Source: F1-60-MAGs149 sp037133755 | GTDB taxonomy: Bacteria; Actinomycetota; Thermoleophilia; Gaiellales; F1-60-MAGs149 | Length of the DNA: 64,000 bases | Assembly (NCBI GenBank): GCA_037133755.1 | Contig: JBAXNN010000001.1 | Span: forward strand, 248,001-312,000 | Direction of reading: 5' to 3' | Shown: one piece after another, positions 49,846 through 58,126 of the stretch | Layout of the letters: every line of letters starts with the position of its first letter | Numbering within the stretch: position 1 is the stretch's first letter | Translations under genes and position numbers: made by a program | Notes under the pieces: generated by a model | What the model saw: the letters and a program-made list of their open reading frames with translations, nothing else | Database searches by the model: none | Told to the model about the DNA's origin: nothing

Positions 49846-50954
49846 CGCTCGAGACCCCGCTGACGCAGCTCGTCCATGGCCTGGTCGACGCGGTCGTCGG
49901 CCTCCTGGCCCGCAAGCCACTCGGCAAGCTGGCCGAGCCCGGTGCCGACCTCCATCGCCGCGCGGAAGTCGAGCAGCTCCGCGGCGCGGGTGGGGTCACC
50001 GATGCAGTGGCGGATGTCACCGGCGCGGTACTTGCCGACGATCTCCGGCTCGATCGCGAGGTCGAGGCCCTTGGCGAGGCCGTGCGCCACATCGACGACG
50101 CTGGAGGGCTGGCCCGTGCAGACGTTGAGCGCGGCGCCATCCGCATCGGACTCGACCGCGAGGTGAAACGCGCGCGCGACGTCGGTGACGTGGACGAAGT
50201 CGCGGGTCTGTGCGCCGTCTTCGAAGGCGACGGGTGCATGGCCGTTGAGCAGGCGGCTCGCGAAGATCGCGGCAACCCCCGTGTACGGATTGCCGAGCGC
50301 CTGCCGCGGCCCGTAGACGTTGAACAGGCGGAGCGCGAGCGTGGGCACGCCATAGGCGGCACCAACGGAGAGGCAGAGCTCCTCATGGTCGCGTTTCGTG
50401 ACGGCGTAGACACTGGTCGGCAGCAACGGCTTGGTCTCGGCGGTGCGCTCGGGCAGGAGGAGATCGCCGTCGGCGGACTCAACCTCCCAGCGGCGCTCGG
50501 CCAGCTGGGTCTCGGGGCGCAGGCCCGGGGCGAGGCCGTGTTGACCCGTGCGTTCGTTGCGGTACTGGCCCTCGCCGTAGATCGACATCGACGATGCGAC
50601 GACGAGTCGGCGCACGCGATCGCGACGCTCCACGAGCTGCTCGAGCATCGCGGCACAGCCGACCGAATTGACCTCGACGTAGCGGCGGATCTCGTACATC
50701 GACTGGCCGACGCCAACGGCGGCTGCGAGGTGCACGACCGCATCGGCATCGTCCATTGCCTTGCCGAGCGCTTCCTCGTCACGGACGTCGCCGACGATCA
50801 GCTCGACGTTGGGGTCGAGGTAGTCCGGCGGTCCGCTCGGGTGGACCTGCGGATCGAGGCAGTCAAAGGCCCGCACCTCATGACCGGCCGCGAGTAGCCG
50901 ATCCGCGAGATGCGATCCGATGAATCCGGCTCCGCCTGTGACCAGCACGCGCAT
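49842..50954 (-). CDS. NAD-dependent sugar epimerase/dehydratase (extended SDR)
   Basis: A 370-residue extended SDR. Rossmann motif VTGGAGFIGSHL (6-17), catalytic Ser region VVASSMSIYGEGQY, YxxxK as Y-A-V-T-K (TSVYAVTKRDHEELC), and RLFNVYGPRQALGNPYTGVAAIF. Close to UDP- or dTDP-sugar epimerases and reductases; the exact sugar is unclear. First gene of a three-gene surface-sugar unit with the GT2 and deacetylase-like genes. Start 6 nt after TACCAT. Confidence 0.88.
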   Translation of the reverse strand: MRVLVTGGAGFIGSHLADRLLAAGHEVRAFDCLDPQVHPSGPPDYLDPNVELIVGDVRDEEALGKAMDDADAVVHLAAAVGVGQSMYEIRRYVEVNSVGCAAMLEQLVERRDRVRRLVVASSMSIYGEGQYRNERTGQHGLAPGLRPETQLAERRWEVESADGDLLLPERTAETKPLLPTSVYAVTKRDHEELCLSVGAAYGVPTLALRLFNVYGPRQALGNPYTGVAAIFASRLLNGHAPVAFEDGAQTRDFVHVTDVARAFHLAVESDADGAALNVCTGQPSSVVDVAHGLAKGLDLAIEPEIVGKYRAGDIRHCIGDPTRAAELLDFRAAMEVGTGLGQLAEWLAGQEADDRVDQAMDELRQRGLER

Positions 50955-50960
50955 ACCCGC

Positions 50961-50966
50961 ATGGTA
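50961..50966 (-). promoter_or_regulatory. -10 box TACCAT, leaderless type
   Basis: Ends 6 nt before the ATG at 50954. Confidence 0.55.
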
Positions 50967-50996
50967 CGGGGAGGATGCGCGGTGTGCGCCTCTGGG

Positions 50997-52487
50997 CTAG
51001 CGGCCGCGGCGCGCGAACACGGTTGCAGCGCCGCTGACCGTCCAGATCGGATCGAGCGCCTGGACGTCGGCGTGCTCCTGGCCGATGATCGTGATCGCCT
51101 CGCCGGTCCGGATCGCCTTGCGGGTCATGCTGACGGCATCGAGCACCACGACGGTGCCGCCGCGGGCCTGGAAGCGCTTGATCGCGGTGTAGAGGGATTC
51201 CGTCCAGACCGGCGCGTTGCCGATGATCAGCACCTTCGTCCGGGCTGGCACGCCACCTTCCTCGATCGCCATGTCGGTGATCGCGCCGACCTTTCGACGC
51301 GTTGCCGCGCGCGCGTCGGCGCTAACGCGGCCGAGAGCGGCGAGGTCGGCCGCGCTCCCGGTCGGCAGCGGGCGATCGAGCGCGAGTGGTGCCGGCGGAA
51401 CGTCGGGGAAGCCCGACAGGTCGGCATCGGTAGGATTGGCAGCCTGCCAGGAGTAGAGCGGCTCCATCACGAGTACCGGTGCGCCGCCCGGGATGGCGTT
51501 CGGCGTCCACGCCTTCCAGCCGCCACCCTTGATCTGAATCGCGTAGAAGCCGGCCGGCGCGGGCGGCAGCTTGGCGGCACCGGGAGCACCCTTGGCGCGA
51601 GCGATCACCTCACCTGGGAACGAGCGGCCGGGGCGCTGGCGGATCAGGGTCACCTCGGCGAGCAGCGTCTGGGGCTTGAGCGATTGCGTCAGCGCGACGG
51701 TCTCCACCCCAACGACCTGCGCGGGCGCGAGTTCGTTCGGCTTGACGACGCTCGGTGCGATGACGAGGTTGCCGCCACGATCCTCGGCGGTCCACCCGAC
51801 GATGTACGAGCCAGGGCCGACGAATTGCCCGACCTTGTCGAGCGGCAGGTTGCCGACATCGGCCGACCAGTGCAACGTCTTGCGGAGCTGGAACTGCAGT
51901 GCCGTCTCGCGCCGCAGCAGACGTGCTGCACCGGAGGGTTGGATCTGGTTGACCATCAGGCGGAACTTGACGGGCTCGTCCGCGTCGAGGGTGAAGCTGT
52001 ACGAGCCGGACGAGCCCTCGAGCCCAGGAGCGATGCGCTGGCCGGGTTTCGCGTCGGACTCGATCGTGGGGGCGGTGGCGTCGAGGATGATCGCGTCGGG
52101 GATGCGGATCGTCCGCTGCTGCCGGGCGAGGCGGATGGCGAAGCGGTACGGGCCGTCAGGTGCAAGCTTGCCGCTCGCGAGGCGCCCGTCCCACGTGGCC
52201 CGGATGCGGCGTCCCTTCTGCGTGGTGTCGGCCTGGGCGATCGTCTGGTCGTCCGTATTGAAGATCACGACGGTGGCGCGGTCCGCCTTGCGCAGGCCAA
52301 CGTTCAGTGTCGCCTGGCGCCGGCTGGCTTTGAAGGCGTTCGGCGAGAACGTCGGGCTGATGATCGTCGGCGCGATGATCGGCGACGGCGCGCTCTTCAG
52401 CACCTGCGACCGGAAGAAGACGACAGCCGCCCCTGCCACCAGCAGCAGCATGAGGAGAGCAGCCAGGATCCGCAGGGGTCGCTCCAC
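50997..52487 (-). CDS. Membrane-anchored protein with FlgD-like Ig repeats
   Basis: A 496-residue protein with an N-terminal membrane segment (LRILAALLMLLLVAGAAVVFF). Two FlgD-like Ig modules follow (about 30-230; LRKADRATVVIFNTDDQTIAQ...ATWDGRLASGKLAPDGPYRFAIRL and GSYIVGWTAEDRGGNLVIAPS). The C-terminal half (GFYAIQIKGGGWKAWTPNAIPGGAPVLVMEPLYSWQAAN...TKVLIIGNAPVWTESLYTAIKRFQARGGTVVVLDA) resembles the N,N-dimethylformamidase beta/GATase-like fold; this match is tentative. Function unknown, outside the membrane. The -10 box begins with the TAG stop of the gene upstream. Confidence 0.6.
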   Translation of the reverse strand: MERPLRILAALLMLLLVAGAAVVFFRSQVLKSAPSPIIAPTIISPTFSPNAFKASRRQATLNVGLRKADRATVVIFNTDDQTIAQADTTQKGRRIRATWDGRLASGKLAPDGPYRFAIRLARQQRTIRIPDAIILDATAPTIESDAKPGQRIAPGLEGSSGSYSFTLDADEPVKFRLMVNQIQPSGAARLLRRETALQFQLRKTLHWSADVGNLPLDKVGQFVGPGSYIVGWTAEDRGGNLVIAPSVVKPNELAPAQVVGVETVALTQSLKPQTLLAEVTLIRQRPGRSFPGEVIARAKGAPGAAKLPPAPAGFYAIQIKGGGWKAWTPNAIPGGAPVLVMEPLYSWQAANPTDADLSGFPDVPPAPLALDRPLPTGSAADLAALGRVSADARAATRRKVGAITDMAIEEGGVPARTKVLIIGNAPVWTESLYTAIKRFQARGGTVVVLDAVSMTRKAIRTGEAITIIGQEHADVQALDPIWTVSGAATVFARRGR

Positions 52488-52494
52488 GGCGCCA

Positions 52495-52500
52495 ATCCTA
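52495..52500 (-). promoter_or_regulatory. -10 box TAGGAT overlapping a stop codon
   Basis: Ends 7 nt before the GTG at 52487; its TAG is the stop codon of the 52498-52977 gene. Confidence 0.5.
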
Positions 52501-52977
52501 GAGGGGATCGTCGTCGTCGGGCGTGGCGTCGGCCGACTGCTCGAGCAGTTTGCGCGCCGCGTCGCGCAGTCCGCGTAGCACCGCGAGGGCCTCGGGCCAG
52601 GCGGCATCGGGCACGATCAGGTGATCGCGCGAAGCCGTACCGACGAGGACGATCGGCACGTTCCGCTCCGCCAGCGCACCGCTGATGGTCGAGGCGAACC
52701 CGACGAGCTCCGACGGCAGCTCGGCGACGAGCAGGATGACCCGCAGCCCGTCTTGGCGCGTGTCGGCGGGTGGCAGCTCGTTGGCGAGCGAGGTCCGCAG
52801 GACGAACGTGGTTTCCAGTGGGTCGTCGATGCGCGCGCCAAAGCCCTCAGCGAGCAGCGCCTCGGGTGACGGCGGTGCCGAGCCGCGGCCGTACCCGAGC
52901 AGCGAGAACTCATGCTCGAGGATCATCGGGTCGAGCGCCGCGAGAGCGTCGACGAGGAGCGACGAATCGTGCTGCAC
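52498..52977 (-). CDS. Small ACT-like (CASTOR-type) domain protein
   Basis: A 159-residue cytoplasmic protein. The stretch GFASTISGALAERNVPIVLVGTASRDHLIVPDAAWPEALAVL matches the second half of CASTOR/aspartokinase-like ACT domains, which bind amino acids. The N-terminal half (LLVDALAALDPMILEHEFSLLGYG) is less clear, and a 10-residue acidic tail ends the chain. Ligand and partner unknown. The GTG lies 6 nt after TAGGCT, and only 16 nt after the flavoprotein gene, so it may be both co-transcribed and separately initiated. Confidence 0.55.
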   Translation of the reverse strand: MQHDSSLLVDALAALDPMILEHEFSLLGYGRGSAPPSPEALLAEGFGARIDDPLETTFVLRTSLANELPPADTRQDGLRVILLVAELPSELVGFASTISGALAERNVPIVLVGTASRDHLIVPDAAWPEALAVLRGLRDAARKLLEQSADATPDDDDPL

Positions 52978-52983
52978 GGGCGG

Positions 52984-52989
52984 AGCCTA
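52984..52989 (-). promoter_or_regulatory. -10 box TAGGCT, leaderless type
   Basis: Ends 6 nt before the GTG at 52977. Confidence 0.55.
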
Positions 52990-52993
52990 CCGC

Positions 52994-54064
52994 CTAGGGC
53001 AGAGTGGGCAGTGCCTCAGGCCGCAGCACGTCGAGATAGCGCAGGCTACGGAACGAGACCTCGCCCTCGCCACGTGTCGGCTGGCCGACGCCGCGGGTCA
53101 CGAGGCGGCGCAGGAGTGGTTCGGGCAGATAGCGGTAGAGCCGCTGGATGCGGTTGAGCTTGGTGTAGCCACCGAGATGCTCCTCGTGGAGAGCGCGGTA
53201 GCGACGTCGCGTCTCGTCGGCCGTCAGCGTTCCGGTCAGGGCGGCGTTGACGAGACGGCCGGCACCCGCGCCGAAGAACACGGCGGGACGGATGCCCTCG
53301 AGGGTGATCGGCAGTGCGTGGCCGGCGGCATCGCCGGCGAACAGCACGTTGCCGTCGACGGGCGTGCGTGGCACGCAGGCGATCGCGCCGCCGTGGTGTT
53401 CGCGACCGGGCCCGAGGTCGTCGCGCGCCCGGAGCTTCGTCATGGCCGGTTGCAGCGGCTCCTTGATGAACGAGCCGACGCCGGCGCGCACGTGATCGCC
53501 CGCGGCGAACGACCAGCCGTAGCCCGAGCGCAGAAGCGATTTCTCCAGGTAGAACTCGAAGCCGTCGGCCTGAGGCGCCAGTTCGGTCGGCACGTGATCC
53601 TCGGTCCCGATCACGAGCCGCGCCTCACGGCCCTCGGTCGCGCCGGCGGCGTCGAGCACGCGGCGCCAACCGGAGGCGTCAATCAGCCATTCGGCCGTCA
53701 GCCGCTGACCGTCGGCGCCCACCACCGTCGAGCCCTCGCGGCCCGTCACGCGCACGCGCTCCACGCGGGCGTCGCTCTGCGCGGCGAGCAGCAGACAGGC
53801 GCGCTCGTAGTCGATCACGCCGAAGGCCTCGGGCAGGCGCACGTCCCAGCGCTCACGTCCGACGCTGATGTGCATCAGCGAGTCCTCGTAGAGGATCGCG
53901 TCCTCGATGCCGAGCCACGCTGCGATGCGCACCGGCAGGGCGCAGGCCGAGGTCTGGTGTGCACCAATCGGCGACCGGTCCACGATCAGCACGTCGCGAC
54001 CGCGCAGCTCGCGTGCTGCGGTGAGCCCCGCAAACGACCCGCCGACAATCAGAACTTCGGTCAT
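52994..54064 (-). CDS. FAD-dependent oxidoreductase, geranylgeranyl-reductase-like
   Basis: A 356-residue flavoprotein. FAD-binding GxGxxG variant VLIVGGSFAGLTAARELRGRDVLIVDRS, the second FAD motif NVLFAGDAAGHALPITLEGIRPAVFFGAGAGRL, and a middle segment GWSFAAGDHVRAGVGSF are typical of the geranylgeranyl reductase/digeranylgeranylglycerophospholipid reductase family. Members hydrogenate isoprenoid chains or act as halogenases or monooxygenases. It starts directly after the stop of the second flavoprotein gene. The neighbouring ComA-like gene suggests a shared pathway, not yet named. Confidence 0.75.
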   Translation of the reverse strand: MTEVLIVGGSFAGLTAARELRGRDVLIVDRSPIGAHQTSACALPVRIAAWLGIEDAILYEDSLMHISVGRERWDVRLPEAFGVIDYERACLLLAAQSDARVERVRVTGREGSTVVGADGQRLTAEWLIDASGWRRVLDAAGATEGREARLVIGTEDHVPTELAPQADGFEFYLEKSLLRSGYGWSFAAGDHVRAGVGSFIKEPLQPAMTKLRARDDLGPGREHHGGAIACVPRTPVDGNVLFAGDAAGHALPITLEGIRPAVFFGAGAGRLVNAALTGTLTADETRRRYRALHEEHLGGYTKLNRIQRLYRYLPEPLLRRLVTRGVGQPTRGEGEVSFRSLRYLDVLRPEALPTLP

Positions 54065-55243
54065 CTACGCAACGGTACGTGCTGCCGCTGCACCGGCGCG
54101 TCGCCCGAAGACGCAGATGTCGAGCAGCGAATTGCCCATCATGCGGTTGCGGCCGTGCACGCCCCCCGTGATCTCCCCGGCCGCCCAGATGCCCGGCACC
54201 GTCGTGGCGCCGTCGCCATCGATCACGAGCCCGCCGTTTTGGTAATGCAGGACGGGGTAGACCGGAAGCAGTTCGGTGAGCGGGTCGAGGCCGGCCTTGC
54301 GGTAGCGGCGCAGGGTGTAGGGAAACGACGTCTCGGCGTCGGCCGGATCGACGGGCGAGCAGTCGAGATGCACGGCGGGGCGACCATCAGGCGTCGTGAT
54401 GCCCCGGCCCTCGGCACACTCGCGGATGATCGCCTCGGCGACGACATCGCGCGGAGAGAGCTCGTCGATGAATTGCTGGCCGTTGGCATTCAGCAGGCGC
54501 GCACCGTACGCACGTGTCGTCTCCGGCACGGCGTAGCCGGCCAGCGACTCGGGCCAGGCGGCGCCGGTCGGATGGCGCTGGAGCGAGTCGTGATCGCGCT
54601 CGGCACACCCGGCAGCGACAGCGAGCTCGGCAACTTCTCCGGTGGCGCCATCGCCGTTCGTGGAGAGCTCACCCGTCTCGGCGGCGACGCGCTTGCAACG
54701 ACCGCCGGCGGCGAGGATGATCGCCTGCGGGGCAAGCTCGATGCGCTCGCCGCGGTGGTCCAACACCGCATGGCCGGGGGCGAGCTCGACGAGCGCAGCG
54801 TGATCCAGCACCTCGATGTCGCGTTCGCCGACCGCCTGGCGCAGCGCGGTGGCAATCGCCAGGCCCGTCTGATCGCCGACCTGCAGCAGGCGCTTGCGGG
54901 TCGCGCCGCCGCAGCGTGCGACACGGAGCGTGCCGTCGGCTTCGCGGGTGAAGCCCACGCCAAGGTCCTCGAGCCACGCCACGGTGGCGGGACCCTCCTC
55001 GGCGAGCACGCGCGCGAGCTCGGGGTCGGCGGTGTCGTGCGACGAGCGCATGAGGTCTTCGAAGTGCGTCTCGACCGAGTCGTCGGGACCGACCGCGGCC
55101 TGAATGCCGCCCTGGGCCTTGGCCGTGTTGCACGAGGCGACACCGAGCTTGGTCGCGATCGTCACGGACGCACCTGCGTCATACGCGGAGATCGCGGCGG
55201 CCAGCCCGGCCCCACCGGAGCCGATCACGAGGATGTCGGACAT
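54065..55243 (-). CDS. FAD-binding fumarate-reductase/aspartate-oxidase-like protein
   Basis: A 392-residue flavoprotein of the SdhA/FrdA/NadB superfamily: ILVIGSGGAGLAAAISAYDAGASVTIATK, then SCNTAKAQGGIQAAVG, RKRLLQVGDQTGLAI, and the FAD motif PGIWAAGEITGGVHGRNRMMGNSLLDICVFGRRAG. It lacks the helical C-terminal domain of NadB and SdhA (those have 540 residues or more). QRHPTG replaces the usual QFHPT. Neither nadA nor nadC nor sdhB is nearby, so NadB or SDH function is doubtful. It starts 10 nt after comA; the -10 box overlaps the comA stop. Confidence 0.75.
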   Translation of the reverse strand: MSDILVIGSGGAGLAAAISAYDAGASVTIATKLGVASCNTAKAQGGIQAAVGPDDSVETHFEDLMRSSHDTADPELARVLAEEGPATVAWLEDLGVGFTREADGTLRVARCGGATRKRLLQVGDQTGLAIATALRQAVGERDIEVLDHAALVELAPGHAVLDHRGERIELAPQAIILAAGGRCKRVAAETGELSTNGDGATGEVAELAVAAGCAERDHDSLQRHPTGAAWPESLAGYAVPETTRAYGARLLNANGQQFIDELSPRDVVAEAIIRECAEGRGITTPDGRPAVHLDCSPVDPADAETSFPYTLRRYRKAGLDPLTELLPVYPVLHYQNGGLVIDGDGATTVPGIWAAGEITGGVHGRNRMMGNSLLDICVFGRRAGAAAARTVA

Positions 55244-55250
55244 CGCGTCC

Positions 55251-55256
55251 AGACTA
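55251..55256 (-). promoter_or_regulatory. -10 box TAGTCT overlapping a stop codon
   Basis: Ends 7 nt before the ATG at 55243; its TAG is the comA stop codon. Confidence 0.5.
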
Positions 55257-56024
55257 GCCGTCGAGGCCGAGGATCAGCGACAGCGTGTCGCTCCTCAGGC
55301 CGCGGCGCAGTGTCTCGAGCGGGATGACCTCGTCCGGCGGGATGTTGCCGAGGTTGACGTCGGGACCGAGGTGCTTGATGAACCACGCCTGCTGCGACTT
55401 CTGCGGCGCCTCGAATAGGAGGTTGGAGACATCGAGCTCGTGGGCGATCTCGTCGATCAGACCACTGCGTACCTCACCGGTGGTGCGGAAGATGCCGGCG
55501 GTACCCGACTCGCGGGCCTCGGTGATCACCTTCCAGGAGCCCGCGGCGAGCTCCTCCCTGATCCATTCGACCCACTGGTAGGGGGCGAAGATCTCCTCGG
55601 CGTCCTTGGAGCCAACCTCGCTGAGAACGCGGAAGTCCTTCGCGAACAATTCGATCAGCTCGAGCTTGCGCTCGCGCGACATGTCGATCGTGCCGTCGGA
55701 GACCTCGACGCTGGTGAAGCCCTGGTCGGAGAGCCACTGGCGATAGCCGTCGATGCGGCCACGTGCCTCGGCGACCTCGAGTAGCGTGCCGCCGCAGACG
55801 ACCGGAATGTCGAGTTCCTTGTAGAGATCGAGCTTCTCGCGCAGCTTGCCGGTCACGTACGACGTGCCCCACCCGAGCTTGACGATGTCGATGTAGTCAC
55901 CGCTCATCTCGATCATCGAACGGACGGCGTCGAGGCCAAGTCCCTTGTCCATCACGTGCGTGATACCGACGGTGCGGGGCTTTGCCACCCGCGGGGGAAG
56001 GCCGAGGAACTCAGCGGAATCCAT
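55254..56024 (-). CDS. comA: Phosphosulfolactate synthase (ComA-like)
   Basis: A 256-residue TIM-barrel enzyme. The family adds sulfite to phosphoenolpyruvate to give (2R)-3-phosphosulfolactate, the first step toward coenzyme M in methanogens and toward sulfolactate in some bacteria. Blocks seen: KPRTVGITHVMDKGLGLDAVRSMIEMSGDYIDIVKLGWGTSYV, VCGGTLLEVAEARG, FTSVEVSDGTIDMS, VLSEVGSKDAEE and FEAPQKSQQAWFIKHLGPDVNLGNI. Neither comB nor comC is nearby; instead two flavoprotein genes follow. Start 6 nt after TAGGGT. The family call is strong, the actual end product here unknown. Confidence 0.85.
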   Translation of the reverse strand: MDSAEFLGLPPRVAKPRTVGITHVMDKGLGLDAVRSMIEMSGDYIDIVKLGWGTSYVTGKLREKLDLYKELDIPVVCGGTLLEVAEARGRIDGYRQWLSDQGFTSVEVSDGTIDMSRERKLELIELFAKDFRVLSEVGSKDAEEIFAPYQWVEWIREELAAGSWKVITEARESGTAGIFRTTGEVRSGLIDEIAHELDVSNLLFEAPQKSQQAWFIKHLGPDVNLGNIPPDEVIPLETLRRGLRSDTLSLILGLDG

Positions 56025-56030
56025 AAGGGA

Positions 56031-56036
56031 ACCCTA
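56031..56036 (-). promoter_or_regulatory. -10 box TAGGGT, leaderless type
   Basis: Ends 6 nt before the ATG at 56024. Confidence 0.55.
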
Positions 56037-56059
56037 TCAGCAGTATTTGCTCAGTCGAT

Positions 56060-57394
56060 TCAGGCGGACGGCAGGCGCACGATTACGCGACAGCCGCCGG
56101 AGGGGGACTCCGTAATCTCCACCGTTCCCCCATGGGCGGCAATGTCCTGCCTGACGATCGCGAGCCCGAGGCCGGATCCAGGGCGATCCTGATGTCCCGT
56201 GCCGCGGCGGAAGCGCTCGAACATCGCCTCGCGCTGATCCGCCGGAATGCCCGTGCCGGCGTCGTCGACCACGACCTCGCCCGGCTTGACGCGCACCGTG
56301 ACCGGCGAGGCGCCGTGCAGAAGCCCGTTCTCGACGAGGTTGCCGATCGCCCGTTCGAGACGCTGGGGGTCGCCGACCATCGGCGCCTCCTGCGTATCGA
56401 GCTCGATCTCGGCCTCGGGACGGCGTGAGCGCGCCCGCGCCACGACGTCGGCTACGAGGTCATCGAGGCGGAGCGCCTCAGACTGTTCGACCGGTCGGGC
56501 GCCGCGCGCGAGGTCGACGATGCTCGTGATCATGCGAGAGACCTCATCGATCTCGCGATCGAGAGCCTGAGCGATCTGTCGACGGTCGTCGTCGGACAGG
56601 TCGGCAGTGGGGTCACCAAGCGTCTCGACGTCGGTCCGCAGAGCGGTCAGTGGCGTGCGCAACTCGTGCGCGGCGTCGGCGACCAGCTGATCCTGGGCGG
56701 CGCGTGACTCCTCGAGACCGGCCAGAAGCTGATTCACGGCGCCGGCCACTGCCACCGACTCGGAGCCGCCCTCCTCCGGGATGCGGCTCGAGAGGTCGCG
56801 GTCGTGCGCGGCGGCCTCGACGTTGCGTGCGAGGCGGCGGAACGGCACGAGGCCGCGGTCGGCGACGATCACGCCGAGCAGGATCGCGAGCAGCATGCCG
56901 CCGGCCCCGGCCGCCAGGAGGATGTCTCGCAATTCGGACAGCGATCGCTGCACGTCTTCGACCGAGCGGCCGACCTGCAGCGCGAGCCCAGGCCGGAGCC
57001 CGACGGTGAGCGTACGAACGGGCGTGCGCTCAGCAGCGATGGTGTCGAAATGGCTGCCGCCATTCGCCGCAATCTCGGCAGCGTGGTCGGAAGGCGGCAG
57101 CGGCGTTTCACCGGTGGGCAGGCGGACGATGTCGCCCTGGGCGTTGATCAGCTCGGTGAAGATGCCCGGGCCACCAAAGCGCCCGTTGCTGTTGCCGCCA
57201 AACGTGTCGCGGTCCGGCTCGCCGTCAGGACTCAGCGCGGCGCGGGCCTCGCGGATCGCCGCCGTACGCAACTGGTCATCAACCTGGTTGTAGAGCGAGC
57301 GTGAGACGGCCTGGTACGTGACGACGCCGCCGATGCCGAAGGCGACGATCACAGCGAGCGCCGAGGCGAGCGCGATGCGGACGCGAAGGCTCAC
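56060..57394 (-). CDS. Sensor histidine kinase, HAMP/HisKA type
   Basis: A 444-residue membrane kinase. Two membrane segments (about 7-29 and 157-177) flank a 125-residue extracytoplasmic sensor. A HAMP linker (LVPFRRLARNVEAAAHDRDLSSRIPEEGGSESV) precedes HisKA with phospho-acceptor H243 (DAAHELRTPLTAL), then a HATPase with N-box (NLVENGLLHG), DDAGTGIP and GSGLGLAIV. Its GTG overlaps the regulator stop (GTGA). The signal is unknown, but a His/Asp-rich exported protein is encoded next to the pair. Confidence 0.93.
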   Translation of the reverse strand: MSLRVRIALASALAVIVAFGIGGVVTYQAVSRSLYNQVDDQLRTAAIREARAALSPDGEPDRDTFGGNSNGRFGGPGIFTELINAQGDIVRLPTGETPLPPSDHAAEIAANGGSHFDTIAAERTPVRTLTVGLRPGLALQVGRSVEDVQRSLSELRDILLAAGAGGMLLAILLGVIVADRGLVPFRRLARNVEAAAHDRDLSSRIPEEGGSESVAVAGAVNQLLAGLEESRAAQDQLVADAAHELRTPLTALRTDVETLGDPTADLSDDDRRQIAQALDREIDEVSRMITSIVDLARGARPVEQSEALRLDDLVADVVARARSRRPEAEIELDTQEAPMVGDPQRLERAIGNLVENGLLHGASPVTVRVKPGEVVVDDAGTGIPADQREAMFERFRRGTGHQDRPGSGLGLAIVRQDIAAHGGTVEITESPSGGCRVIVRLPSA

Positions 57395-58071
57395 GCGGGG
57401 ACTCGGAGGACGTATCCGACACCGCGGACCGTCTCCAGCACGCGCGGGCGCTCGTCGGCCTCGAGCTTGCGGCGGAGGTAGCCGACGTAGACCTCGACGC
57501 CATTCGACGAGGTCTGGGCATCCATGCCCCAGACGCGGTCGAGAATGACCTCGCGCGTGAGGACGCGTTCGGGGTTGCGCAGGAAGAGCTCGAGCAGCAG
57601 GCGCTCGGTGCGCGTCAGATCGATGGCCTCGCCGTCGCGGCTGACGGTGTGGGAGGCGAGGTCGAAACGGATGCCGGCGACGTCGAGGATCTCGTCCTGG
57701 ACGCCAGGGTCGGCCAGCGAGCGGCGCGAGATCGCACGGAGGCGCGCGTCGAGCTCGACGGTGGCAAACGGCTTCACGAGGTAATCGTCGGCGCCCGCAT
57801 CAAGCCCTTCGACGCGGTCGGCGACGGCATCGCGGGCGGTCAGCATCAGGATCGGGGTGCGCACGCCGTTCTCACGAAGCGTGCGGCACACGTCGAAGCC
57901 CGAGCCATCGGGCAGGTTCACGTCGAGGACGATCGCGTCGATCGCGTCGGTTGCACCCACGCGCCCCGCCGCAGCGGTCGCCGCCTCGACGATCTCGTGG
58001 CCGCGTGCCGTCAGGGCTCGGCGGATCGCGGAGCGGACGGCTTCGTTGTCTTCGACGATGAGGATGCGCAT
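57391..58071 (-). CDS. OmpR/PhoB-family response regulator
   Basis: A 226-residue DNA-binding regulator: receiver domain with E7-D8, phospho-site D50 (IVLDVNLPDGSG), Thr-Ala and K at YLVKPFA, then a winged-helix domain (about 130-224; FDLASHTVSRDGEAIDLTRTERLLLELFLRNPERVLTREVILDRVWG...VGYLRRKL). ATG at 58071 chosen because the family starts MRILIVEDN; an in-frame extension upstream runs through a hairpin. A 13-bp inverted repeat lies just upstream and may be terminator or operator. Confidence 0.93.
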   Translation of the reverse strand: MRILIVEDNEAVRSAIRRALTARGHEIVEAATAAAGRVGATDAIDAIVLDVNLPDGSGFDVCRTLRENGVRTPILMLTARDAVADRVEGLDAGADDYLVKPFATVELDARLRAISRRSLADPGVQDEILDVAGIRFDLASHTVSRDGEAIDLTRTERLLLELFLRNPERVLTREVILDRVWGMDAQTSSNGVEVYVGYLRRKLEADERPRVLETVRGVGYVLRVPA

Positions 58072-58083
58072 GGTGGTGAGCTG

Positions 58084-58118
58084 ATCGGCTCCGCACGAGT
58101 ATGCCGTGCGGAGCCGAT
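58084..58118 (-). terminator. 13-bp perfect hairpin between repeat-protein and regulator genes
   Basis: Arms 58084-58096 and 58106-58118 with a 9-nt loop, starting 8 nt after the stop of the 58127-59152 gene on the minus strand. No T-tract. Probably a U-less terminator or attenuator; the dyad could also bind the regulator encoded next. Confidence 0.6.
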
Positions 58119-58126
58119 CCGTGTCA

